A stretch of DNA of 64,000 nucleotides, taken from Acidipropionibacterium sp. (GTDB lineage: Bacteria; Actinomycetota; Actinomycetes; Propionibacteriales; Propionibacteriaceae). Below, piece after piece: positions 24,087-31,671 of this stretch (within the stretch, counting starts at the first letter, position 1; each line of letters opens with the position of its first letter). The position numbers and the translations under genes were made by a program. Under the pieces are notes generated by a model that saw only the letters and a list, made by a program, of their open reading frames with translations, was not told where the DNA came from and ran no database searches. The stretch spans positions 62,001 through 126,000 of the forward strand of contig JALCLH010000002.1 in assembly GCA_022647765.1 (NCBI GenBank), read 5' to 3'.

Positions 24087-25309
24087 GCGATGTGCTCGAT
24101 GTGTGGCGCGACGGAGTCGTCGTCGCCCACCTGACTCGCACCCTGGGCAAGAAGTGGTCCGTCATCGGCTGCGAATACACCAATGAGGCGACCGCTCCCC
24201 TCTCTTTGTCCCTGCCGCTGGACGGCACCGCCACCAAGCGCGCCGCCGCGAGCTTCATCGACAATCTGCTGCCGGACAATCCGCGAATCCGGGCGTCCTG
24301 GGCTGCTCGCCTCGGCGTACCTGACACCTCATTCGATCTCCTCGGTGAAATGGGGGAGGACGTCGCCGGAGCCCTCATCATCGTCCCCGAGGACCGGCAG
24401 CCCTCCACCGAGCTCGCGCAGACACAGCGAGCCGACGACGATGAGATCGCCGACCGCATCATGCGAATCGCCAGCGATCGCGATGCCTGGCTCGCTCCGG
24501 AGCGGATCGGCACGACCCGGATGTCCCTGGCCGGCACCCAGGGCAAGTTCACCCTCGCGCGCTTCCATGACCGGTGGTTCTGGCCGAGCGCCGCACTGCC
24601 CTCGACCCATATCCTCAAGCCTCCGCCGAAAGGCGAGTTTCCGGGATTGGTGGAACTTGAGGCGGGATCGCTGGAGCTGGCCCGCCGGGTCGGGCTCGAT
24701 GCCCCTGTCGCGACCGTCGAGAGTTTTCGGAGCCAGAAGGTCTACAGCGTCGAGCGATTCGACCGCGTCACCGACGAGCAGGGCATCACGCACCGGGTGG
24801 CCACCGAGGACCTCGCCCAGGCCATGGGGATGCACTCGCACGAGAAGTACCACGCCGGCGTTCCACAGGTCGTGCGGCTTCTGGCAGCTCATTGCGAGGA
24901 GGAGCAGTCGTACGTCTTCATGCGGATGCTGGCGTTTCATACCGTGACCGGCAATGCGGACGCGCATCTCAAGAACTACTCGGTGATGCTCGACGGACCG
25001 GTCCGCCTGGCACCCGTCTACGACACAATGCCCAACATGATCTGGCCGGGGCTCTCCCAGAAGCTCGCCATGAAGATCGGCCACGCGGTCAACCCCGCAG
25101 CCGTACAGGAGGGCAACTGGACCAAGATGGCGCAGTCGGTGCATCTGGACCCCGGCAGGGTGCTCGACATCGTCCGCGACGTGAGCACGATCGTGGCCGC
25201 GCAGGCTCACGACGTTTATCAGGAGTACGGCGTCCCGGACAGAGAGCTCGCCGCCGTCGACCGGCTCGTGGAGAAGACGACGAGTCGGCTGCGACGAAAC
25301 CACGCCTGA
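24083..25309 (+). CDS. hipA: HipA-family Ser/Thr kinase toxin
   Basis: A 408-residue HipA-like kinase, normal length. The N-terminal subdomain reads VWRDGVVVAHLTRTLGKKW and LPLDGTATKR. The kinase core shows RMSLAGTQGKFTLARFHDRW (ATP loop), STHILKPPPKGEFPGLVELE, the catalytic VTGNADAHLKNYSVML segment with its Asp and Asn, and LAPVYDTMPNMIW (metal-binding Asp). E. coli HipA phosphorylates glutamyl-tRNA synthetase; HipT and other relatives have different targets, so the substrate here is open. Nothing in the sequence suggests inactivation. Confidence 0.9.
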   Translation: MSDVLDVWRDGVVVAHLTRTLGKKWSVIGCEYTNEATAPLSLSLPLDGTATKRAAASFIDNLLPDNPRIRASWAARLGVPDTSFDLLGEMGEDVAGALIIVPEDRQPSTELAQTQRADDDEIADRIMRIASDRDAWLAPERIGTTRMSLAGTQGKFTLARFHDRWFWPSAALPSTHILKPPPKGEFPGLVELEAGSLELARRVGLDAPVATVESFRSQKVYSVERFDRVTDEQGITHRVATEDLAQAMGMHSHEKYHAGVPQVVRLLAAHCEEEQSYVFMRMLAFHTVTGNADAHLKNYSVMLDGPVRLAPVYDTMPNMIWPGLSQKLAMKIGHAVNPAAVQEGNWTKMAQSVHLDPGRVLDIVRDVSTIVAAQAHDVYQEYGVPDRELAAVDRLVEKTTSRLRRNHA

Positions 25310-25316
25310 CAAGCGG

Positions 25317-25428
25317 TGTCACCGACCTGCGCCTCACCGCAGAGGAACTCAGTGCCCTCGATGCGCGTGCAGCAAGGGACGGTAGGACGCGCTCCGAGGT
25401 GATCCGCGAAGCCTTGGCGCTGGCGTGA
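25317..25428 (+). pseudogene. ribbon-helix-helix (CopG-like) fragment
   Basis: A 36-residue frame reads VTDLRLTAEELSALDARAAR then DGRTRSEVIREALALA, which matches the strand and two helices of a CopG/RHH DNA-binding domain. I find no in-frame start codon or ribosome site; the frame opens inside the end of hipA. It could be the remnant of an antitoxin, or be translated from an atypical start. It ends in TGA at 25428. Confidence 0.5.
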
Positions 25429-25560
25429 GAGTTCGCCCTTCGGCCCAGAAACACGGGATCGCCGCCGAAGGTGCTTGACCAACTCCCGTAGCAAGCGGGC
25501 AGGTTCGGGTTGTCCTCGCTCGGGTCTTCCCCGCCCCCGATCCAGGTCGCGACGATCGGC

Positions 25561-25657
25561 TATACTTCCACTTGGAACCATCCTTGGCTGAGGGGAGCTT
25601 CGGGTCGCTCCAGCAAGAGCGACCAGACCAGACGTCTCGGGCGTCTCTTGTTTTCCC
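25561..25657 (+). ncRNA. candidate structured leader or small RNA upstream of the NCS1 permease
   Basis: A TATACT -10-like element (25561-25566) is followed by a stretch able to form an 8-bp perfect hairpin (GGTCGCTC 25603-25610 with GAGCGACC 25617-25624, six-base loop) and then a second hairpin (AGACG 25630-25634 with CGTCT 25642-25646) ending in CTTGTTTTCC. CAAG at 25614-25617 can instead pair with CTTG at 25647-25650, which would compete with the first hairpin. This looks like an attenuator or short terminated RNA. It does not match the riboswitch consensuses I know. Confidence 0.45.
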
Positions 25658-25799
25658 GATTTCGTCGCGAATACCTGTCTGTATATCCGGTCCCCAATGG
25701 CTTATTGTTTCGCGCCCAAAATACCGTTCACAGCATCTGTTACAAGACATTCACGAAATGTCACTCAGCATGAAATAGCGAACTCTTACGCTGCCATTC
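25658..25799. other. AT-rich leader of the NCS1 permease
   Basis: The 140 bp before the permease ATG are AT-rich (TGTCTGTATATCCGG, GGCTTATTGTTTCGCG, TACAAGACATTCACG) and contain several possible -10 hexamers. No ribosome site is apparent immediately before the ATG. The 130 bp from 25429 to 25560 show nothing I can name. Confidence 0.4.
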
Positions 25800-27482
25800 A
25801 TGACACAGACAGCCACCAGAAGCACGGGGGACCCGGCGGCGTCCGACTCTCCTGAAATCGTCGTCGGGTCCAGTCCCGTCGGCACCGAGGACTTCTCGCT
25901 GCGCTTTGCGCCGCGCCACTACCGCCGATGGACGCCGGCCGCCGTCGCGGCCAGCGCCCTGGGCGGCATCGCCTACCTGGCCGACTTCTCCATCGGCGCC
26001 ACCATCGGCGTCAGCCACGGAACCACCAACGCGATCGGCGGGATCCTCATCGCCGCGGTCCTCATCTTCGTCTCCAGCTTCCCGCTGGCCTACTACGCCG
26101 CCCGGTACAACCTGGACCTCGACCTCATCACCCGCGGCTCCGGTTTCGGCTACAAGGGATCGATCATCACGAACGTGATCTTCGTCACCTTCACCTTCAT
26201 TCTCTTCGCCACTGAGGGCTCGATCATGGCGCAGGCCCTGAAGCTCGGCCTGGGTGTGCCGTTGTGGGCAGGCTATGCAGTGAGCTGCATCATCATCATT
26301 CCGCTCGTCATATACGGAATGAAACTCCTGTCGAAACTGCATTCCTGGACCAACCCGCTGTGGCTAGTGATGATGTTCGTGCCGCTGATCGTGCTCATCA
26401 TCAAGGATCCCCATTCGGTCAGCGCCTTCTTCGCCTACAAAGGCGAAAGCAACGGCGTCTCCTTCGCCGCAATGATGCTCTCCGCCGGCGTCTGCCTCTC
26501 ACTTACCGCTCAGATCGCCGAGAACATCGACTATCTGCGCTTCATGCCGCCCAAGACCGCCGAGAACAAGCGGGGCTGGTGGGCCGCCGTCATCTGCGGC
26601 GGGCCCGGCTGGGTCGTGCTGGGCGCCATCAAGCAGATCATCGGCGCGTTCCTCGCGGTGTACACGATCTCCATCCTGGGGCAGGGTACCGATGTGGCCG
26701 TCGAGCCGGTCCATCAGTTCTTGAACGAGTACCGCCAGATGATGCCGGGGTGGCTGGCCATGACTCTCGCCGTGGCGCTGGTGGTCCTCTCGCAGATCAA
26801 GATCAACGTCACCAATGCCTACTGCGGCTCGCTGGCCTGGACCAATATCTATTCCCGGTCCTTCAAGAAGTACCCGGGCAGGGTGTGGTTCGTCATCTTC
26901 AACGTGGCGATCTCACTGGCTCTGATGGAATTCAACATGTTCAGCGTGCTCGGCTTCGTGCTGAGCTTCTACTCGAACCTCGCCATCGCCTGGATCTTCA
27001 CTGTCGCTGCGGATATCGCGATCAACAAATACCTGCTCGGGCTCTCGCCGAAGATCCCCGAGTTCCGCCGAGGAATGCTGTACAACTGGAACCCGGTCGG
27101 AATCACCTCGGTGGTGCTGTCGGGTGGAATCTCGATCGCCATCTTCTTCGGTGCCTTCGGGAGCGGGATCGCCCCGTTCTCGCCGTTGATCGCCGCGGCG
27201 ATCGCGGTGGTCGTCACCCCGATCATGGCCATCCTCACCAAGGGCAAGTGGTATCTGCGGCGCAGTGATGACGGCATCGGTCTCCCGATGTTCGACGCCG
27301 ACGGCAATCCCGTCGACGACCGGCTCACCTGCGCCATCACCGGCGAGTCCTGCGAGCGACCCGACATGATCGCCTCCGCGCTTCCCGGCCCCGACGGCGA
27401 GACGCAGTACGTCTCCTCGCTGGCTCTCACCCTGGACACCTCCGGCAAGCACGTGCTGCCCGCCGATCCGCCCCGGAGCTGA
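25800..27482 (+). CDS. NCS1-family nucleobase/allantoin-type permease
   Basis: A 560-residue membrane protein of the nucleobase-cation-symport-1 family. About 12 membrane segments run from AAVAASALGGIAYLADFSIG to IAAAIAVVVTPIMAILT; the family glycine-rich regions (SGFGYKGSIITNVIFV) and QIKINVTNAYCGSLAWTNIY in the seventh-eighth segment are present. A C-terminal ~70-residue soluble tail includes DRLTCAITGESCERPDM with two Cys. Substrate could be cytosine, uracil, purine, allantoin or thiamine precursor; the sequence does not decide. No ribosome site is seen before the ATG, which is preceded by a structured leader. Confidence 0.87.
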   Translation: MTQTATRSTGDPAASDSPEIVVGSSPVGTEDFSLRFAPRHYRRWTPAAVAASALGGIAYLADFSIGATIGVSHGTTNAIGGILIAAVLIFVSSFPLAYYAARYNLDLDLITRGSGFGYKGSIITNVIFVTFTFILFATEGSIMAQALKLGLGVPLWAGYAVSCIIIIPLVIYGMKLLSKLHSWTNPLWLVMMFVPLIVLIIKDPHSVSAFFAYKGESNGVSFAAMMLSAGVCLSLTAQIAENIDYLRFMPPKTAENKRGWWAAVICGGPGWVVLGAIKQIIGAFLAVYTISILGQGTDVAVEPVHQFLNEYRQMMPGWLAMTLAVALVVLSQIKINVTNAYCGSLAWTNIYSRSFKKYPGRVWFVIFNVAISLALMEFNMFSVLGFVLSFYSNLAIAWIFTVAADIAINKYLLGLSPKIPEFRRGMLYNWNPVGITSVVLSGGISIAIFFGAFGSGIAPFSPLIAAAIAVVVTPIMAILTKGKWYLRRSDDGIGLPMFDADGNPVDDRLTCAITGESCERPDMIASALPGPDGETQYVSSLALTLDTSGKHVLPADPPRS

Positions 27483-27504
27483 TCGCAGCACCTGGTCGTC
27501 AAGT

Positions 27505-27581
27505 GGTCCCGATCACTCCCGACACGCCGTGAATCTGCACTGGCGGTGCCGAAAACCGGTCCGGCGGGAGTGATCGGGACC
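27505..27581. repeat. 77-bp palindromic repeat, copy 3
   Basis: Arms at 27505-27521 and 27565-27581 are exact complements, identical to those of copies 1, 2 and 5. It lies between the convergent NCS1 permease and the AmiC-like gene, 22 bp after the permease stop. Confidence 0.95.
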
Positions 27582-27625
27582 ACACAGAGTCGGGAGAGAT
27601 GGCGATTGCACCCAGCGCGCCTCGC

Positions 27626-28687
27626 TCAGGCGGCCTGGATCTCGGTGACGACGTCGAACTCGAGGCCGTCCGAGCGACCCAGATAGACGGGCTGAACGAT
27701 CTGGTTGCCGCGGAAGTGCACCTGCCCGCGCGGCCCGGTGAAGGAGGCCCCGTCGACGACCCGGTCGATGCCGCGCACATCGGACGAACCGGCCCGCCGG
27801 ACCAGGGCCGCCAGGGCGTCGAGACTCTCAATGCACGACTCCGCCGGACCGCTCAGGGCCGGAGCGCTCAGGCCGTGAAATCCCTGGTAGCGGCCCACGA
27901 AGTCCAGCGCGGTTTCGGTGGCCAGCGTCCGGAAGTAGCCGCTCACCGCATAGAGGCCGTCATTGTTTCCCGCGCCATTGGCCATCAGGACGTTCTCGTC
28001 GGCCAACGGGCACAGCCGGACCATCCGGTCGGCCAGCCCGAGCTGGCCGAAGGCGCGGTTGAAGGAGACCGAGTTCTGGCCGATCATCAACGAGAGGACG
28101 CCGTCGCAGTGCGACTGCTGCATGGCGTCAAGCCCGCGCCTCAGGCGCACCGGATCGGGCCGGCCGTAGTCGACGAACTGGTAGGCGCAGATCGTGATCC
28201 CCATCGCCGCCGACCGCTCACGCAGCCAGCGACGCACCCTGCGCGGCCACACGTAGTCGTCGCCGATGAGAAACCAGCGCCGCACCCCGAGCTGGTCGCG
28301 AAACCACTCGAGGGCGGGGCGCAGATAGGCCTCGGGCTGCTCCCCGGTGCAGTAGACCCCGGACCGCTGCTCTCCACCCTCGTAGAGAGCCGGATAGGAG
28401 TAGGGCACCCGACCGGCTACCACCGGGACCAGTGCGTTGCGCACCGAGGAGATGTGCCATCCCGCGATCGCGTTGATCCGGTGCTCATCGAGCGCCCGGC
28501 CGACCTCGGCCGCCACCTCGTCGGGACGCCGCCCGCCGTCGATCCACTGGAGTTCGACCCGTCGGCCGAGCAGCCCGCCATCGTCGTTGAGTTCTTGGAC
28601 GGCCAGCTCCGTGCTGGCCATCGCCGAGGGGCCGTAGAGCCCGCCCGGACCCTGGAACGGGATCACCAGACCGATCCTGTAGACCAC
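27626..28687 (-). CDS. AmiC/UrtA-like periplasmic-binding-fold protein without signal peptide
   Basis: A 353-residue type I binding-protein fold of the branched-chain amino acid/amide group: YRIGLVIPFQGPGGLYGPSA, AVQELNDDGGLLGRRVELQW, DEHRINAIAGWHISSVRNAL, RRWFLIGDDYVWPRRVR and a C-terminal GNQIVQPVYLGRSDG. Transport versions carry an N-terminal signal sequence; this one has none from the GTG at 28687, which has GGGGA ten bases upstream. That points to a cytoplasmic ligand sensor like AmiC, although no AmiR-type partner is adjacent; the neighbour is a MarR regulator. The frame is open further upstream to 28780, but that overlaps the predicted -10. Confidence 0.78.
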   Translation of the reverse strand: MVYRIGLVIPFQGPGGLYGPSAMASTELAVQELNDDGGLLGRRVELQWIDGGRRPDEVAAEVGRALDEHRINAIAGWHISSVRNALVPVVAGRVPYSYPALYEGGEQRSGVYCTGEQPEAYLRPALEWFRDQLGVRRWFLIGDDYVWPRRVRRWLRERSAAMGITICAYQFVDYGRPDPVRLRRGLDAMQQSHCDGVLSLMIGQNSVSFNRAFGQLGLADRMVRLCPLADENVLMANGAGNNDGLYAVSGYFRTLATETALDFVGRYQGFHGLSAPALSGPAESCIESLDALAALVRRAGSSDVRGIDRVVDGASFTGPRGQVHFRGNQIVQPVYLGRSDGLEFDVVTEIQAA

Positions 28688-28775
28688 GCCAGCACCGTCC
28701 CCACGTCTTGGCCGCGACAGCCTCTCGCGACAGGGATGCCGATATCCCGTCAGATACCGGATAATTTCAGACGAC

Positions 28776-28846
28776 AGCATAAATCCCGAGTGGGATGAAT
28801 TGAAGGGATCATCTCATTGACGTAACATGATTTTTACATGGTTGCC
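28776..28846 (-). promoter_or_regulatory. promoter of the AmiC-like gene with degenerate copy of the shared box
   Basis: Plus-strand GTAACA, six bases, TTACATGGTTGCC (28822-28846) keeps the layout of the 25-bp box. Toward the gene follow TTCAAT (28799-28804), a 17-bp spacer and TATGCT (28776-28781). Distance from box to -35 is 17 rather than 15 bp, and the start-site dyad is poorly conserved, so membership in the regulon is tentative. Confidence 0.45.
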
Positions 28847-28908
28847 ATGCTCAGCACTGTGCACTCGGCCGGTCCTGCTCAACCCTGTTCAACTCCGAAG
28901 GAGAGCCG

Positions 28909-29274
28909 ATGCCCGCGAAGACGGTCGATGCCGCAGCCACCGTCGAGGCCGAAGCTTCTCCGGTGGATGCGTTGCAGCAGATCCGCGAGGCACGGCGTCT
29001 CATCGCTGAACTCACTCCCCGAGCGCGGGCTGCCGGACTGTCGCTGGAGGGCTACCTGGCGCTGACCGCACTCTCCGGTGCACCCGATGGTCTGTCGATG
29101 AGCGAGCTGGCGCATGCCACCGGCGCCACTCCCCCGACCCTCACCCGGCACATCGACACTTTGGCGACCAACAGCCTCGTCTTCCGGGAGATCGATCCGG
29201 AAGACCGGCGTTCGACCCTCATCCACATCTCCCGGCTGGGACAGTCGCGACTGCGGGCGGTCGAGACAACCTGA
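28909..29274 (+). CDS. MarR-family transcriptional regulator
   Basis: A 121-residue winged-helix protein: helix-turn-helix GLSMSELAHATGATPPTLTRHID followed by the wing LVFREIDPEDRRSTLIHISR, which carries the family DxRS/T segment. It is shorter than usual, since the C-terminal dimer helix ends soon after RLGQSRLRAVETT. The start is ATG 28909 with GAAGGAGAG. It is divergent from the AmiC-like gene with about 220 bp between, so it may control it. A CTGTGG/CCACAG hairpin at 29278-29293 follows the stop. Confidence 0.85.
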   Translation: MPAKTVDAAATVEAEASPVDALQQIREARRLIAELTPRARAAGLSLEGYLALTALSGAPDGLSMSELAHATGATPPTLTRHIDTLATNSLVFREIDPEDRRSTLIHISRLGQSRLRAVETT

Positions 29275-29277
29275 CAG

Positions 29278-29293
29278 CTGTGGACGCCCACAG
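29278..29293 (+). terminator. short hairpin after the MarR gene
   Basis: CTGTGG, four bases, CCACAG directly behind the MarR stop codon. There is no T tract, so termination strength is uncertain. Confidence 0.4.
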
Positions 29294-29380
29294 AGCCTCC
29301 CAGATTCACACCTGCGCCGGTTCCAGGCCGGGATCGTCGGTGGCACAGACTTGCTCCCTCCAGAACTGTCAGACCCTTCC

Positions 29381-29400
29381 CGTATGGTGATCGCCATACG
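29381..29400. promoter_or_regulatory. 20-bp dyad with central GATC at the methylase start
   Basis: CGTATGGTGATCGCCATACG has 7-bp outer arms (CGTATGG/CCATACG) around TGATCG. It ends 12 bp before the methylase ATG, directly against its ribosome site. Binding here would block methylase expression, and the central GATC would let methylation modulate binding if GATC is the target. Confidence 0.6.
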
Positions 29401-29412
29401 ACAGGAGCAGAG

Positions 29413-30465
29413 ATGACAACCCAGCTGGTGAGTCCCCCCGACGGGAGGGAGCGCGTCCGCGCCTACCCCCACCTGCGCTACATGGGCTCGAAGTACAAGC
29501 TTCTCCCGACCCTGGCCTCGGTATTCGCCGAGGTCGGCGGTGTGACCGCCCTCGATCCGTTCAGTGGCTCCGGGGTGGTCTCCTACCTGCTCAAGGCGAT
29601 GGGCTACGAGGTGACATCGGGCGACTACATGGCATTCCCCGTCGTGCTCGCCTCGGCCGCCTGCGTCAACCAGGACCAGCTGCTCTCCAACGACGACGTG
29701 TGCCAGATCGTGGAAGGGGGCAATCAGGATGGACGGGACTTCATCGAACGCACCTACGACGGCCTGTTCTTCACCCCGGCGGACCTGAGATTCCTGGATG
29801 CCGCATGGTCCTGGATCGACCAGCTCGAGGGGGCCCAGCGCTCATTGGCGATCGCCTCCCTCGTGTTGGCCGCTGCTCGCAAGCAGCCGCGCGGAGTGTT
29901 CACGGTCACCGGGATGCGATACGACGACGGCCGATCCCAACTCCACATGCCGCTGTCCGAGCAGTTCAAGCTCTGCGTGGACGCCTGGAACAGCGCCGTC
30001 TTCCAGGCCTCCCCCTGCCAGGCCGTGCGAGGCGATGTGTCACAGGCCCCCACGGGAGCCGACCTGGTCTATCTGGATCCGCCGTACGCTCCGCCGCGAG
30101 ATGACAACGACTACATCAAGCGCTACTGGTTCCTGGAGGGCCTGGCAGATTACTGGGACAACGGAGCAGCGGAAGTCATGACGACGACTGTGACGAAGAA
30201 GCTTCCCAAGAGACAAACTCCTTTCGGTTCCCGAAAGACGATCTCACAAGCCCTGATGAGCACGTTCGAGAGATTCGAGGACTCGACTCTCGTGCTTTCC
30301 TACGGATCGAACGCCGTGCCGGCGCTGGATGAGCTCATGGGCATGCTGCGAGATGTGAAAGGCTCGCGTCCCGAGGTGTTCACGGTGAATCACCGCTACA
30401 ACTTCGGCACCCACTCGGCCGCTACGCGCAGACTGGCCGAGGAATACGTCATCGTCGCCAGCTGA
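29413..30465 (+). CDS. Dam-like (D12 class) DNA N6-adenine methyltransferase
   Basis: A 350-residue adenine methylase with motif order X-I-IV: LRYMGSKYKLLPTL (motif X), ALDPFSGSGVVSYLLKAMG (AdoMet-binding motif I) and ADLVYLDPPYAPPRDDNDY (catalytic motif IV, DPPY). The region between holds the specificity part, so the recognition site cannot be read off. ATG 29413 has AGGAGCAG upstream. A restriction endonuclease gene follows after 22 bp on the same strand, so this is the M part of a type II system. It appears intact, unlike its partner. Confidence 0.9.
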   Translation: MTTQLVSPPDGRERVRAYPHLRYMGSKYKLLPTLASVFAEVGGVTALDPFSGSGVVSYLLKAMGYEVTSGDYMAFPVVLASAACVNQDQLLSNDDVCQIVEGGNQDGRDFIERTYDGLFFTPADLRFLDAAWSWIDQLEGAQRSLAIASLVLAAARKQPRGVFTVTGMRYDDGRSQLHMPLSEQFKLCVDAWNSAVFQASPCQAVRGDVSQAPTGADLVYLDPPYAPPRDDNDYIKRYWFLEGLADYWDNGAAEVMTTTVTKKLPKRQTPFGSRKTISQALMSTFERFEDSTLVLSYGSNAVPALDELMGMLRDVKGSRPEVFTVNHRYNFGTHSAATRRLAEEYVIVAS

Positions 30466-30487
30466 GGCCGAGGAGCACGACGGAGCA

Positions 30488-31340
30488 ATGCCAGTCACAT
30501 CGTTTGACGACTACTTGGGTTCGTTGGGACCCTTGACGACCCCCACTGATCCGACCCTGTCCACACCTGCTGCCGACCGGATACGCGAGTCGGTCGCGGA
30601 GTTGGAAGCGCTGCCGAGCGTCGATGAGGCATCGTTGGTGGACTGGGTCCAGCGGAACCCGGCGCAGGCCTATGTGCTCGGCTTGACCGTCGGTATCGGA
30701 CAGGAGAAGCTCAAGAACCAGGTCAACCACTGGTTCGGAACCGGCTCCTGGGCGAAAGCAGCACGCGAGCACGGCCCCGAACTCATCAGGCATCTTGACG
30801 ACGACTACGGTCTGCTGAGGCTCATCACCGTGCAGCGGGGGCGCCGGTACTCATTCGCCGATGTCCTCATCGCACGAGCCGGCACCAGAGTCACAGCCAC
30901 CAGCGCCGGGAGATCCGGTCGACGTGTCGAAGACGAGCTGGAGAAGATTGCTCAGGAACTTGCGGCTGCCCTACGAAATGCGCGGGCGCTTCGAAGGACG
31001 GAATGGGCGAACGGCTCCCGCCGACCTCGCTGTCCCCGCCACGGGACGCGACTGCGTCATTGCTGTGGCCGCGAAGGGATTCGACTCCACAGGCTCGAAG
31101 CTGAGTGACGCCGTCCGCGAGATCGAGGAGATGGCCGATGCACGAACCGGACGCCAAGTGGTCCTCGCTGTGGTGGATGGCATCGGCTGGAAGGGGCGGC
31201 AGGCCGATCTGAAACGAATCTGGACTCTCTGGAGCACCGGTGAGATTGACGGCCTCTACACACTCTCATCGCTGGACGCATTCCGGCGGGATCTGGACGA
31301 CTTCGCCTCCGGCCGGCGAGTTCAGCGACTCGCGTCTTAA
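30488..31340 (+). pseudogene. restriction endonuclease of the R-M pair, frameshifted
   Basis: The frame from ATG 30488 (ribosome site CGGAG) runs through GRRVEDELEKIAQEL, then loses similarity. The plausible continuation, LPYEMRGRFEGRNGRTAPADL to LSSLDAFRRDLDDFASGRR, is in the next frame and ends at TAA 31340. Dropping one T at 30960-30961 restores a ~283-residue protein. The core region TAPADLAV then CVIAVAAKGFDSTGSKLSDA resembles the PD-(D/E)xK region of DpnII-like enzymes, but the position two before the Lys is Ala, not acidic. As sequenced it should be inactive; a consensus error would fix the frame but not that residue. Confidence 0.72.
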
Positions 31341-31671
31341 CCAACTACCCTCAGAGACTGCACTGGAGATCTACAGTTCGGACTCATGTCGCCCACAGTC
31401 TTAGATCGGTCCCCCAGAACTGTCGGTGCCTTCTGCTAGCGTTGGTAGATTGGCCGGACCAGTGGGCAATACTTCTTACGTGTGTCGTATCTCAGTTGCA
31501 GCAGATGAGACGCAGATCTCACACCGGTTCCGCCACGAGATATATCTCACCGACCCCTTGAGTGTGACGTTCATCACATAACTGTCTCCTGGGGATCTAT
31601 GTCGCAGATTCTCAGGAAACTAGTCGTATTCATGACTTGCATCAGATCCTCGAGCAGGGTAGCCTTTATCC
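31341..31671. other. intergenic region between the R-M genes and the DUF222 gene
   Basis: 330 bp, richer in A and T than the surroundings, with no gene. It contains a near copy (CCCCAGAACTGTCGG, from about 31411) of the sequence TCCAGAACTGTCAG found upstream of the methylase near 29360, and an ATATATCTCACC stretch with possible -10 elements. Confidence 0.5.

Noticed and set aside
25561-25657. TPP, guanidine-I or purine riboswitch
   Set aside because: The hairpins suggested an aptamer, but the conserved cores I know (CTGAGA and GAACCTGATCTGG for TPP; the GGG and ACGR elements for guanidine classes) are not present in the right order.
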